Shown: positions 33,696 to 45,183 of the stretch, one piece after another
Layout: every line of letters starts with the position of its first letter
Numbering within the stretch: the stretch's first letter is position 1
NCBI GenBank assembly: GCA_003427395.1
Contig: BFEA01000282.1
Coordinates: forward strand, 122,259-186,258
Length of the DNA stretch: 64,000 nt
DNA from: Chara braunii
Lineage: Eukaryota > Streptophyta > Charophyceae > Charales > Characeae
Direction of reading: 5' to 3'
Position numbers and translations under genes: made by a program
The notes under the pieces: model-generated
What the model saw: only the letters and a program-made list of their open reading frames with translations
The model's database searches: none
What the model was told of the DNA's origin: nothing

Positions 33696-35780
33696 GAGAA
33701 AATGAGTGAGTAGGGGCTGGTTTGCCTGTACGTCAGTAGGAGTTAGATATTTTGTACATAGAAAAAGTGAGTAAGGGATGTAGAATATCATAAGTCGAAT
33801 ACATGTGTCCTGTTTTCCTGTACATAAATAGGAAATAGTGTACAATAGAGATTTGGGGATTTTCTAGTCATGACTCAAGAGACAGGACTCATTTGTGTGA
33901 TACTCGAGAATATTTAGTTTACATTTTTGTTTTTATACTCAAATTTTACTTGTACTCTTAAAAGTGTTTTGAGAGTTAAAACACTTGAGACGTGAGTTTG
34001 CCGGATATAAGAGGGACAGAGCGTTGAGTACCGATATTGGGTTTTTGAGAGACATTCTTTTCCTAGGTATATACTAAGTGCAGATTTTGAGACTACTTCC
34101 TTGTGTATGACGATCACTCTCACTCTCACATGTGTTTTTTTTTTTTTTCCTGATGTATGATGGATTGTGTGAAAGATATGTGAAAAACATCTCATATGCT
34201 CATATTTTGTGATTATGAATGGGTGTGAACTATCTACTCTTCGGTATACTCGTGTGATCTGCCCATGGGCGGATGACGGGGCCGAGTATAAGGAGAGGAA
34301 GTACAGTTTATTGTGTACAAAGACTGTGAGGATCCTAGAGAGTCTATGAGTCATTGAGACTCGAATGCTTGTCATGCCAAATGTATATTGTCTGAGTTGT
34401 GCTAAAGGCCCATAAGTTTGCCTCTCGGTTTTTGTTGTTTTATGGTTGAGACACCTTTCGAGTAAAAAGGTAGTCTTATGTTTTATTTGGGAGACTCGTC
34501 TTTAGAAAAAGAAGATGTTTTACATAGGTCATGTGAGAGCTCATCCTAAGAGAGAGGGATGACTGGGAGACCTATTGAGTGAGGCCCCCTTGCATGAAAG
34601 GTGGTTAATAAATTTAATGGCATAAAAAACTGATTTTGAAAGATAAATAGTGACGAAAGGAACCAGGGTTTATTGACCATTTGGTGGGATTTTCAGGGAT
34701 GTCGCAAAATGCTTTGATTTTGAGATATGTCCTTAAGATGTGTGACCTTCTTACCCTGATCAAGTTGGGAGGTCACGGCTTTTTGAATCTGGCGGTGATT
34801 CCGTTTTGTGAATGTGGAGAGGTTGCCATGTCTCCTCTGCGTTGTCCCACATGGGGCTGGTAAATACCTTTTATGTGTGACAAGTCTACGAGTAGTCCCG
34901 CAAATGACCTGTATTGTTGCGACACACCGTCCAACCACCTGTGCTAATCTTAAGACATATAAGGAAGACCAAGCTAAGCGGTAAAGTTTTAGCACCACTA
35001 AGGCATAACCCCTAGGGATGGCTCCTGGCCGGCACAACCTGGCCGCGGGCCCACGTTTGACCAAGGGAGTAAAGACTTAAAGGGTGTGGCCGCCTAGGAC
35101 GATTTTACTCTTGCGGAACGGCGTGCGATAGGATCATAGGAGTCGAGTCATGTGAGTCTTTTGGGGGAAGTCTTGATTGAATGCTTATCAGGAGAAAGCC
35201 TATCGTGATGCAACCTACGAGGGCACTACCGCTAAAATAACCAACGCGGTAAGCCGTAGATCTGGCTGGATCAACCAGACTATGGCGAGCCAAGATGGAG
35301 ACCTAGCACTTTTGTACTAGACTGCAGAAGAAATTGAGAGAGATTTAAGGACACACATAAATATATGTCTGATTGTGGGAATTCCTTTTGAGAGGGAGGC
35401 TAGAATGCCTTCAAAGCTCTCGGTTACGGCCCGCGTCCCTGGTTATGACCCTGCTTACAGGGTAAAGGCTAGGGATACCCAACGAGAGGTCGGCGTCTGT
35501 CTAGGACAAAGGGGAGAGGACGATTATGAGGGTCTTTGGAACTTATGCTGTAGTACTGATGCGTAGTACACCGGCGTCCTAGTGTCAGGACAATGGAGAC
35601 CCAGGTTGAAATCCTGGCAGCATACAGTTGTGTGGGCATGAACTTATGGAGACCTCAAACCTGAGTCTGCCGGCTAATTGGATTGGTTCCTTCTCGTCAA
35701 CATTTTTTGTGAGTGGACGGATTTATAGCTTTTTGATCTTGCGAAGCGACGGGGACGTTGCTTAATATAGTCCGGTAAGC
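33696..35780 (+). other. 3' untranslated region of giant element, no gene
   Basis: About 2 kb between ORF3 and the 3' LTR. A+T-rich at 33780-34560, then mixed. The only structured item I can support is the tRNA-like cloverleaf at 35544-35624. No purine tract is evident directly before the LTR. Confidence 0.7.
35544..35624 (+). other. tRNA-like cloverleaf
   Basis: Acceptor stem TATGCTG / CAGCATA (7 of 7 pairs), D-type arm GTAC-9 nt-GTAC, anticodon-like hairpin GTCCT-AGTGTC-AGGAC, and T arm CCAGG-TTGAAAT-CCTGG (5 of 5 pairs, 7-nt loop) directly abutting the acceptor 3' strand. Against a working tRNA: five extra bases before the anticodon arm, a loop of six, no GG in the D loop, and a B box (GGTTGAAATCC) that departs from GGTTCGANTCC. 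More likely a degenerate tRNA or a tRNA-derived SINE head. It sits 157 bp before the 3' LTR. Confidence 0.4.
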
Positions 35781-36474
35781 TGTCCGCGCGAATACCCTTA
35801 CAAGGGTATCCGCCCTGGTTTTTGCAAGTGACAGAAGGACCGTTGGTTCAGGCCTTGTGAATGTTCAATTGGTTACCTGCGTATGGGCTAGGGTTATCTA
35901 AGTAGATAGGGTGGGTGGGCGCGCAGTTTTAAGGCGCTCGTGTGATTTTACCCTTTCTATTTGTTTATCGTAAATGTCGGCATATATGTCCGCTTTGATC
36001 TTGCCTCGTTGATTAGACTAAGGATTGATAGGTTCGCCCTCGCTTGCCGTGCTTGACCGGCGGCAGGTCGGGTATGTATGATGGTACGTGGGGCGGCGAT
36101 GACACAGTTAGGGAGACCGGCATGAATACCTAGCGACCGCACACCTGCTTGTAGGAGGAGGTGAGGCCCCAGGCATTCCCTCCGCATTAATCACTGGGCC
36201 GCACCACCTTATATGGGATTCGACGCCTATTAGTTCCAGGCTTGGGCTTAGCCCTATAGGTTACGACATTGGACTGTTATAGCGAAGGTGCGGGGATCAA
36301 GGCCAGCAGGCAGCGGTGCGGAGCAGCGGAGCAGCATTGAGAGAGCCGAGGGGTTGAAGGCCCGTTGGGGCTATCCCCTTTAGGTTTTTGCTAATAGACG
36401 CGGTGACGGGCTTGACCCACGGGACTGGCAAGGTGCCAGCTGCCCCCTTTTTTCCTAATTATCTGTCTTTGAAA

Positions 36475-36477
<3 letters not shown>

Positions 36478-36510
<33 letters not shown>
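36478..36510. repeat. (TTA)n microsatellite
   Basis: Eleven TTA units within the 3' LTR. The homologous stretch of the 5' LTR (16900-16922) is short and irregular, so the expansion is specific to this copy. Confidence 0.95.
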
Positions 36511-36511
<1 letters not shown>

Positions 36512-39442
36512 GTTCCACCCCTTTTGGGGCCTGGCTTACAAACCGCGGTCGGGCCCAGGAAAAGGGGAAGGGTGTCAGTGGGCGAAACCCGGGGTTACCT
36601 GAGCGCAAAGCCCACTCTTCACCGGTAGGCCCGACGCAAAGGCCGTCTGGCTCTGGCGGTGCCGCGGGCACTGCCCCGGTTGAGTCCTTCGGGACATCCG
36701 TTAAAATTGGAACTATACAGAGGAGGTTGGCATGACCCCTGCGCAAGGATGACACGCATAAATCAAGGAGAGGGTCCGACGGGGCATGCGCTTTGTTCTG
36801 TCTAGCATTCGAAAACTTGTCGGACCATGTAACGTTGAATGGATAGCGGGTTGATGAGCGCTAGGGCAGCATGCTGAGGCAGAACGAACGACGGGCCCTA
36901 GGCTAGTGAACGGAGGGGTTGAGTGCCAAGCAGCGGAGTGACGGACGACAGCTGGTGGAACAAAGAGAATGAACCCAGGCGCGGAATACAACCGGGTGCA
37001 TGAGGGGTAAATGAGTGGGGGGATGAGTGAACCAGGGCGCAACCTGGCCCAGGTGCATTCGGCGGAAAGGGTGGCAGGGCGAGGTGAAAACGAGCTATGG
37101 TGTAAGGGCCGACGGAGTGGGGAAGGCGAAGACGATGAGCCAGGGCGTGGATTCACGTCAGAGGCATTTGGAGGTGAGTAAATGAATCCGGACGACTTAC
37201 CACGCCGGATACATTCGGGGAGAAACAACTATGGAGAGAGTGAAGATTGTGTAAATTGCCGGTTCTCTGATGAAATCAGGCGGGGAGAGAAGTAAGTAGG
37301 GAGTTTTCGGGGTGGGCGACTCGAAATATGAAGTTAGTCTTAGACCAAAGTTAGTAAAATAGAAGATAGGGAGGAAAGTGACTTTGTAGATATGCCTCAG
37401 AGAAATGGCGACGGAGGGAGGATGAGCATATCTCCCCTGATCCTTAGTAGTTTTGAGCGTGGGAGGGTTCAAGTTTGAGGTTTCTAGGATTGGCGACTTC
37501 GATTTTGAAGTCCAAATTAGTATACGGTTAGTAGGGAAGAATTAGTATGAAGAGGGAGTGTCGGGAGAGAGAGGGGTGATGGAGGCAAAGGCTCGTAGTG
37601 CAAACGAAGCGAACAGAGACTCGGGTTCGGGGTTTGTATGCGTGGCAGACCCATAGTGGCATCAGGTTTTGCGCTTGAGTAGTGAGCCAGCCAACACTGG
37701 TAGAGGGGCGTGAGACTAGGCGAAAGGCTGCGGAAGTCTCGTTGTGTATACACCTGTGAAGTAGGCGTGTTTCCCGATTCTCTGCTGGGAGGTTCGCTTC
37801 GGTTTGTCTGTCCGACTAAGAAAGAAAGGGAGAGTGGTTTCATTTCAGCGAGGGCCTGAGGTCACGTTGCCGAGGGCACGGCCAACCACGATCGGGTTTG
37901 CTCCTTGGGTCTGCCTGGCCAAGCAAGCGGCTCGATTCGAGTATGGGCGTCCTAGACTGTGTAGCAGTGGTTTAGTTGGGAGATGAGCGGCAGTGCGGCT
38001 TGGGGGTGGGGCTGGTCATCATCTGCAAGGAAGGGACGTGTGGGTCGATGCCCTCGCACACTCAGTTCACGTTACGATAAGGGAGACTGCTGCTGAGTGG
38101 CAGTACACACGCTCCTGCAAGCTGCTTAGTATTGACTATCGGGCCACCTGACTATGCACAAACTGTTACAGGTGCTCAAAGCACCATCGTCAAAGAGGTA
38201 GATGTGCCACAGTTGATTGAGCATTGCTGATGACGCTATGCATTGCTGTTACGCTTAATCAAGGCTAACGGTGTGCACTGATGATCAAGGCACGGTAGTA
38301 TGTGGGTTTCAATACCATAGTAATACAATTCGTCCAGCACGCTGCTGTATCTATTGTGTGGACGCAGCGAGCAAGTCGTGAAAGCTGTGGTGGGTTATGG
38401 GGGTCAGCTTGCGCCTCACTAACTAGAGGGAGAGTCCGTTGGCAACCTGCAAAAGCAGACTGAAGGAGACTTATCTACTGGCAGTGCCCTGCTTATGAGA
38501 TCGAAAGAGGGGGGGGGTGCCTAACGGGTGTTGAAGTCCGCCAGGGTGGTTGGAGACAATTTGTATGGGGCTGCGTGTTATAACCGGTGGTGTACGCCAC
38601 AACTGCAAAAGCTCCCACGCGTTACTGATACGCCGCTGCAGTGTTCACCACGGTCTGTTGTGCTATTGCTGTTTTTGACTGTGCACAGGCTGTGGCCAGC
38701 TGCTGGCAGCTGCATATTGATGTTGTCTGTTATTGGCTGCTGCATGCTACTGCATACTACTGCTAGCTATTGTCAACTGTTACAGCTGGATGTGTAGCAA
38801 CAATTGGGCTAAGGGAGGTGCGGGCGAGTGACTGAGCATGTGGAAGGGAGGGGGTATCGCTGCGATTTGGGAATTCGTCAGGAGGGTTGGATTCAAGTTG
38901 ATGAAGCTGGTACACTTGGCCACCATTGCGGGGCCCTCAGATGACGCAAGGTATCAAGGCCCTCTCACGCGAGTCTGAGTGCACCCCTCTTGGATCTGAG
39001 AGTCTTAAATTTATCTCCTTCTGCCCTTCTTACTCTAAGTCTGGTCCATTGGTTCTGAGAGGAAGGCGGAAGGCGGGATTGCAACCCGTAATCCGCGCCA
39101 AGACCTCTGTGGGAGGTTTGCCCCACCGATTGCGGGAGCTCTGCCGGAACTTAGGAGGATTTCTGGAGGTGGGGAACTCAGAGGTAATCATTGTTTTCCC
39201 TTATAAACCCAGTATAACCCCTATCTATACATCTCCCTATGTATTGGTTGAATGTATTACGTGCACCCCTACTTTGACTTTTGGGATGACCTTTAGGATA
39301 TAAATCAGACTAAGTAAAGGAATGCATGTACAAAGGCAGTTTCAATTTTTGTTTTTCTGAAAGCAGATTATCACATGGGATTGCATCGGAGGGAAGATAG
39401 GGAGGAAGGCAGTTTGCTTGTGTCTGATTCGGTTTTATAGGA

Positions 39443-40260
39443 TCAGACATTGTTTCTAAGATGAATGGTCCGACTAGTGTGTTTTGTTCTGTTTTTTGAA
39501 GGGCCAAACAGTGTTTCTAGGACGAATGACTTCGTTGTTGTGTTTATTTAACTGCGCCAGACATTGTTTTTAAGATGAATGGTTTGGCTACGTATATTGT
39601 GGGGTATTGATTGCTTGAATTTTAACGGTCGGGCATTGTTTATAAGACAAATAATCTGGTCGCTGTTTATTTTGGGTGGTTTCTGAACAGTCTCTGGGTT
39701 TTGACCCAGGGTACTCTGCCTTTTTTTGGTACTGAGAGAAAAAAAGTTGAGCATTGTTTCTAAGACGAATGACTCAACTTTTTTTCTGATTGTTTTGTTC
39801 TGAGGGGAGGTTCAGGCCAAAGGACTAGGCATTGTTTCTAAGATGAATGGTTCAAGTTTGAGGCCACAAGACTATAATGAGAACCAAGGAATAAGATTCT
39901 CTACAATGCTATATATATTTATATGAGAACAAGGCCAGCCAGACATTGTTTCTAAGACGAATGGTCTGACTGTAGCCTTATCACAAGAGAAGAGAGTATG
40001 ATTAAGAGTTATAAGTGAAGGTAACTTGGGCAGACTGAGCATTGTTTCTAAGACAAATGGTTCAGCCCTACGCTCACTTTCGAAGATTAAGTTCAGAGAA
40101 GTATATATAACTTGGCTATTTAAACGGTTCAGGGCGACTAAGCATTGTTTCTAAGACGAATGGCTTAGTCATATGCCCCATGAAGAGAAAAGTAGTTGTG
40201 CAACATGTTTGTGTATAACTAAGGCAAAAAGTTGGCATTGTTTCTAAGACGAATGATCAA
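39443..40260 (+). repeat. array of ten hairpins with conserved loop, 3' LTR
   Basis: Same ten positions as 20019-20835. Some stems are decayed here (for example GCCAGAC ... GGTTTGGC, a G-U-type change), others are perfect (GTTGAG/CTCAAC, GACTAAGC/GCTTAGTC). The GTTTCTAAGACG-like core is retained in most copies. Confidence 0.9.
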
Positions 40261-40564
40261 TCTCAATGCCCTATGTAAGCAGGGTATAAGGGGTTAAATC
40301 ATCGAAAGACTATGAACTATTGTTTGCTAAAGGTAAATTGGGTTGGTGAGAGTACTTACCCTTGTGGTTTGGCTTGCATGTGGCTGAATGAGATCACAAC
40401 TTAGTTTGAGTGTCAGTTTGACAGGTAGTTGCGATAGAAACTTGCCACGTGCTACAGCCATAAGAGTTAGTTGCAGTTTCTGCATTTTTTGTGATAGTTT
40501 TTTTACTTAGATCAATTTTTTGCATTATCTGAGGTCATTTATTGTACTTGGGTTTGTATAAATC

Positions 40565-40935
40565 TTGGTAAGCTACTTTTCCTACGGGCCGCGCTGCCGA
40601 AATGTATGCAAATCCAAGGAGTTAGTCACATGTTGGCTTTCCAAAGGTCAAACTTGGCTGACTTATTATACATGGCTTAGTAAAAATCTGAGAACTCTCC
40701 TTTCCTAAAGGGGGTGCTGCCCAAATTTTTGCTAATTCAGGGAGTTAGACAAAATTTGGACTTTGGACAGTCAAAGACTATTTTTGTTTTCATGTTTGGA
40801 CTGATATAAATTCTGAAAAGACACTTTTCCTACGGGAAGCGTTGCCGAAATTTTCTTAATTTAGATGAGTTAAATTATATTTTGACAGGTGGCAGTTTTG
40901 GCAATCCACTCTTTGTAGAGGAGATTCTGCCAAAG
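40565..40935 (+). repeat. four degenerate ~110-bp units, 3' LTR
   Basis: Counterpart of 21140-21500, with openings such as CTTTTCCTACGGG and CCTTTCCTAAAGGGGGTGCTG. Confidence 0.75.
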
Positions 40936-41543
40936 GTCTAACTTTTTCTCTGATACTTGCTTAGAGATAGACTCAAGCCTAGTTAAATAAGATGATTTGA
41001 GTAAGACCATGATGTGGAGATCATTCCCCATAGGACTCATAGGGTTAGCCTTTGAAGTTGACCTGTCTTGTGTTACAGGCCAGCTTGATCGATTTGATTC
41101 AGGACTTGGACTAGATTCAACTTGATCTCTTGAGGACCACCTTCTGTTATTACTGATAACAGGTCGGTTGCCGATTCGTCGGCTTACGACTCAATTCCAA
41201 TTCACCCTCGATACTCAACCTAAAAGGCCTTAGCCCTGATGATTTTTATTGTTTATTAAGGTTTCACGCAAACTTTTATTGAATGGTCATTTAACAAAGG
41301 TGCTTAGTATTTAATTATGGCTGGTTGGACATGAGACTGGGGTTTGCATGGTTAAAGCAAGGGGGTATGAGTATAAAGAGTGGTTGGGGTTGACTCCGTG
41401 TAGTGTATGGGTTCTTGTTTGACTCTTTGATGTGATTAAAGGTATGTTTTCTGATTCAAATTTTTGATTTGACTGCACACGTATACAGATGGTTGAGAGG
41501 AGTCCCACTGTGAATGTGAGAATTGATCGTCACGTATTTACCC

Positions 41544-41554
41544 CTATATATATG
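41544..41554 (+). promoter_or_regulatory. TATA-like box near end of 3' LTR
   Basis: CTATATATATG, the counterpart of 22110-22120 in the 5' LTR. Confidence 0.35.
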
Positions 41555-41689
41555 TGTATTTATATTGAGTGTTCGCGTGGCCTAGGCAGACCTTGTTTAA
41601 GGGGAAAAAAAAATCGGGGTTGGGGCCGAGAGAGGAAGAAAAACCCCCTTTTGTATCGTTGTATGCTTCTTAGGGATTTCATAGTTGTC

Positions 41690-42132
41690 AGGGCAGAATC
41701 TCTCATTCGATCAAAGAAAAGCTGCAAGAACTCAAGCTCATCCAAGGTAGAGAGGTTTCTGTCAGTGATGCGAAGAGTTCCTTCTATCTTGACTATCCTC
41801 CCTTCCACTACAACACCAATCGTTAGTTGTTTAACCAAGTTGGGCATTGCTAAACATCATAGGCAATATCCGAAAGGTAGATCTCAGGTTGAACATAATC
41901 AGGGATTTCAAACCTATGCTCAACGTTACTCAAAAGCAGGGATTTCTTCGAATCCCTCAGCGATAGAGAACTCAGGGAGCCTTTCAAATTCTCTTACTCT
42001 CACTCCCCATGTTACTTTCCTTCTTAGCTTCTCTAGCCATTCTTTTGTCCGCTCAAGACTGACATACGCCCCAGACTGAGATAAGTTATTTACTGAGGGT
42101 GGTGAAAGTGGGAACTGCTGCGAGAATATCAT
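41690..42132 (-). pseudogene. unrecognised minus-strand ORF remnant cut by the giant element
   Basis: Two protein-like stretches in one minus-strand frame: one with LERTKEWLEKLRRKV and EGFEEIPAFE (42132-41926), the other with MPNLVKQLTIGVVVEG and STLDELEFLQLFFDRMRD (41847 downwards). The second runs into the giant element's end. Its spacing of hydrophobic residues loosely resembles the unknown family at 52035-53576, but this is weak. It lies upstream of and opposite to the third element's gag. It could be a chance frame. Confidence 0.3.
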
Positions 42133-42191
42133 ACCACACTTCTAGGGAACGAGTCTCTCTTGCCAGACGGATCAACAATGGGTTGTAAGCC

Positions 42192-42519
42192 ATGCAATTT
42201 GATTATGAGATTATAGATTTGACTCGATATTTCATGATTCGGGGTACTGTAAAAGGGTATAATAAAATATTGAGTAGGGATGATGAAAGAGAATCGATTG
42301 AAGATTACATTGGAAGGGTGAGAATGATTGCGTTGCCTTTGATCACTACCCAGTCTGCTATTGCATATACTCTTAATGTACAAAATTCTCTAGGGGTAGA
42401 GCAAACGAGAGAAGAGAGAAATGAATCTGTATCCCTTGCGAGAAGAGTGAGAGATTGAGGAATAAGGAAAAGGAGGACAAAAGTGACAGGAAGAGAGAAG
42501 AAAGTATCCGGGGAAGTCT
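42192..42519 (+). other. leader region before third gag
   Basis: A short open frame (42192-42458, 88 codons, no domain) and purine-rich sequence. I find no copy here of the 1.6-kb LTR that ends the element at 48535-50165, so the 5' LTR appears to be missing. Confidence 0.5.
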
Positions 42520-44218
42520 ATGGTCAAGATGACTAACTCATCTAAAGGGACCAATGAAGAGGTCTTGGTTGGGGTTATACAGGAATTGGTCGCGAGAGTT
42601 GACACTATAAAAGGAGGGTCAGACATTGCAAGAGCAAAGAGGCCAGATGAGAGAATTCCCTGTTTCAGAGGACCTCAAGTAAACGATTTCCTAGACGAGT
42701 ATGAACTATTTGGGCTCAGTTATGGCTGGACAGAGAAGCAACGACTTAAGCACCTTCTGTCTTACTGTGACACTGACTCAATGTTGGCTGTTCAGGAGTT
42801 GATGGAAGGGGCCATTACATGGGAAGTGGTCAAAGAGAGAATGAAAAATGAATTTGAGAAAGACTCAGGTCCAACTACAACCAAGGATTTACTCAACATC
42901 AGAAGAGCTAAGTATGACACTTTCAATGTTTTCCTTCAGACCTTCATCCGAACAGCAAGAAGGATATCATATTTGGACGAAGTTAAGAGATGTCATATAT
43001 TTTTGACAAATTTTACTCACACAGAAAGACAGACAGTTCTTAATCAAACTCATCACTATCCTATTAGATGGGATGAAATGGTAGCAATTGTTAGAACTCT
43101 ACCTACAGTTTCTCATAAGAAATGGTCACTGGATCAGATTAGTACATTGGCCCAAGACTGGGAGACTGAGAATGGTATGAACAGAGAGAACAATCTGAGT
43201 GCTAAAAATATTATTCAAAGAGTGATGACTAACTATATGCCTGCAATGTCTGCAAACCATGCTGTGAATGACAGAGGAAAAAAGAAAGTTGAAAGTGAAG
43301 AGGAAGATGATGATGATAATGATGATGAGGGCTATGGTAAGAAGGAAATTTTTTCTACATCCAGAAATAATGGAGGGACTGGTGACAGGGGAAACAGAGA
43401 AAAGTTTCAGCTGCTACTACTGTGGTGAAGGGGGTCATACTACCACCTATTGCAGGCCTCTTGAGGAGGATATAAGGAGTGGGGTGGCAAAAAAGAATGC
43501 AATGGGTCATGTCTGTGATAGTTCATGAAACAAGTTGGACCCCAGACATCCAGGAGGTATGAGACTTCTTGCTCTTAAACATGATGAAAAAATGAAGAAG
43601 AAGAAGAAGAGAAAGACTAATGTGAATGTTCATTTTCTTATTGATAAGTTACCTAATGAACTAGTACAGAAAACAAGTGAACCTCATACCATGATTGAAC
43701 TGTCCCTCCAATCTTTAACATTGATAGAGGGTGCGTCTGACGAGGCTTCTACAAGTGAGCCTCCATTAGAAGAAAATTTTACTTCTCAGAATCCTTCTGA
43801 ATTAGTAGAATCTCCTTCTAATGAGACGACTCACTTTCTGGCCAACATGATGTCATTTGATGGTGATCTACCTCCAGAAGTCGTCATGGAACCCAGTGTC
43901 TCGCTTGGTGAAGTGATGAACCTTCAAGCACGTTTGACGCCTCAAATGATGGAGAAAAAGAAAAGAAGGAAGACTGAGGAATCTTTGATTAATATTCTTG
44001 ATGATCTAGAACCAGAACTTCCGCACAGGAAGAATGAACAAGGAAGAAAAATAAAATTTATTCTCAAGAGTGATTTGGAAGATGAGACAGTGATTACTGA
44101 CGTAATTACTAAAATGTCAGAAGAGACAGAAGTGACCTTGTCTTTCAAGGAAGCAATGACTCTAGCACCCAAACTGAGAGAAAAACTGAAGAAGCTGATT
44201 GAGAAGAAGAAATTGTAA
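42520..44218 (+). pseudogene. Gag with intact CCHC zinc knuckle (third gypsy element)
   Basis: Starts MVKMTNSSKGTNEEVLVG. The capsid-like domain reads RIPCFRGPQVNDFLDEYELF, GWTEKQRLKHLLSYCD, ITWEVVKERMKNEFEKD and ending TLAQDWE. An acidic Asp-rich stretch (43300-43330) is followed by a frame change near 43410. In the new frame an intact knuckle CYYCGEGGHTTTYC appears (about 43419-43460). TGA 43526 follows, and then an acidic and Ser/Thr-rich region with a Lys-rich end. Base composition is clearly A+T-richer than the giant element. The order knuckle then long acidic tail differs from the giant element's Gag and is closer to its ORF3. Confidence 0.87.
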
Positions 44219-44347
44219 GTTAATTACTTGGGATCAATTTTTCCCAGTCAGGTGAACAGATCACTACCAGGTTGTAAGATGAGATTCGCAACCATGGGAT
44301 GTACTTCCTTCGAATAAAATCCAGTTAAAAAAGAAAATCCAGGGCAC

Positions 44348-44868
44348 ATGACCATTTATATTGATCAAGTGAAGATTCGAGCCTTAGTGGACTCTGGGGC
44401 AAAGATGATACTTCTTTCTCGAAGAACAATGGAGGCTTGTGACTTATCTATTGATAGGTCTGCACAAAATATACCGAGTAATATTGCAGGAGAACTTTTG
44501 TGGCAGTATTTATTGACAATTTGCCTATCAGAGTTGGGACCATGTCAGTGAAATTACTTGGTTTTGTAGTGCCAGAACTGGACCATGACTGTATCTTGGG
44601 CACTCCATTCTTGCATAGAATAGAGGCAGTCCAATTTTTCGGTCATGAGTGAAATTACTTGGTTTTGTAGTGCTAGAACTGGACCATGACTGTATCTTGG
44701 GCACTCCATTCTTGCCTACAAGATCCTGAGACTATTCAGGAACATACCTTTATGGTCTGCACTAAAAATAATTTCAAGCATCGATTGTCTGCTAATTCAA
44801 TCAGAAAAGAAGAGTCTACTGAAAGGATTAGGAGACTAAGAGAAGAAGGCAGCCGATGGACAAATTGA
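44348..44868 (+). pseudogene. retropepsin-like protease fragment (third element)
   Basis: MTIYIDQVKIRALVDSGAKM has the catalytic D-S-G-A. The second half (LDHDCILGTPFL-like) is present twice in other frames because of a 101-bp duplication (44548-44715). The frame breaks at 44551. A Lys/Glu-rich linker follows. Confidence 0.75.
44548..44715 (+). repeat. partial tandem duplication, 101-bp offset
   Basis: GTGAAATTACTTGGTTTTGT starts at 44548 and again at 44649. About 67 bp match with a single difference. It duplicates the protease C-terminal motif. Confidence 0.93.
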
Positions 44869-45183
44869 GGCATTTAAGAAAGTTGTAGAGAGTTCTAAGG
44901 GAGGAAAGATGAAATTAAAATTTGCGTCGACTCATCCTTTTTTAGAAAAATAGCCACTGGGTCAAAGAGAAATACAAGCCCAAGGGGGTGAAGAAAAACC
45001 TGGTGGCAGTCCTAATAGAAAATGCTTATGATGAAGCATTGAGAAAAAAAGAGAAAAATTATTAAAGCATTAAGAGAATCTGCAAAATTGGGGAATAGGG
45101 TCACCAAAGATAGATTTGACACAATAAAGATAGGATCGGATCAGTTTATCCTGCCTAAAGAGAAATAATATATCTTCAAAGTG

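Larger units (their letters stand above)
14246..41684 (+). mobile_element. giant Ty3/gypsy-like LTR retrotransposon (~27.4 kb)
   Basis: Two near-identical direct repeats (14246-22250 and 35781-41684) flank a 13.5-kb internal region that encodes, all on the plus strand, Gag, protease, RT, RNase H and integrase, then a second Gag-like ORF. That is LTR-element architecture with LTRs of about 6 kb, comparable in scale only with very large plant families such as Ogre. Ends are uncertain by a few bases. TGTC...TTTCA gives canonical TG...CA termini (14246, 22247/41681) but unmatched flanks. Placing the ends at 14250 and 22250/41684 gives a matching TTGTC on both sides (14245-14249, 41685-41689). No convincing primer site or polypurine tract is visible. 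The coding regions are full of stops. The 5' LTR carries a hAT insertion. Confidence 0.85.
35781..41684 (+). repeat. 3' LTR of giant element (~5.9 kb)
   Basis: Direct repeat of 14246-22250 without the hAT insertion, from TGTCCGCGCGAATACCC to GGGATTTCATAG. It contains an expanded TTA microsatellite (36478-36510) where the 5' LTR has only a T/A-rich stretch. It also contains the hairpin array, the four degenerate units and the TATA-like site. The empty hAT site is at about 36231-36238. Confidence 0.9.
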
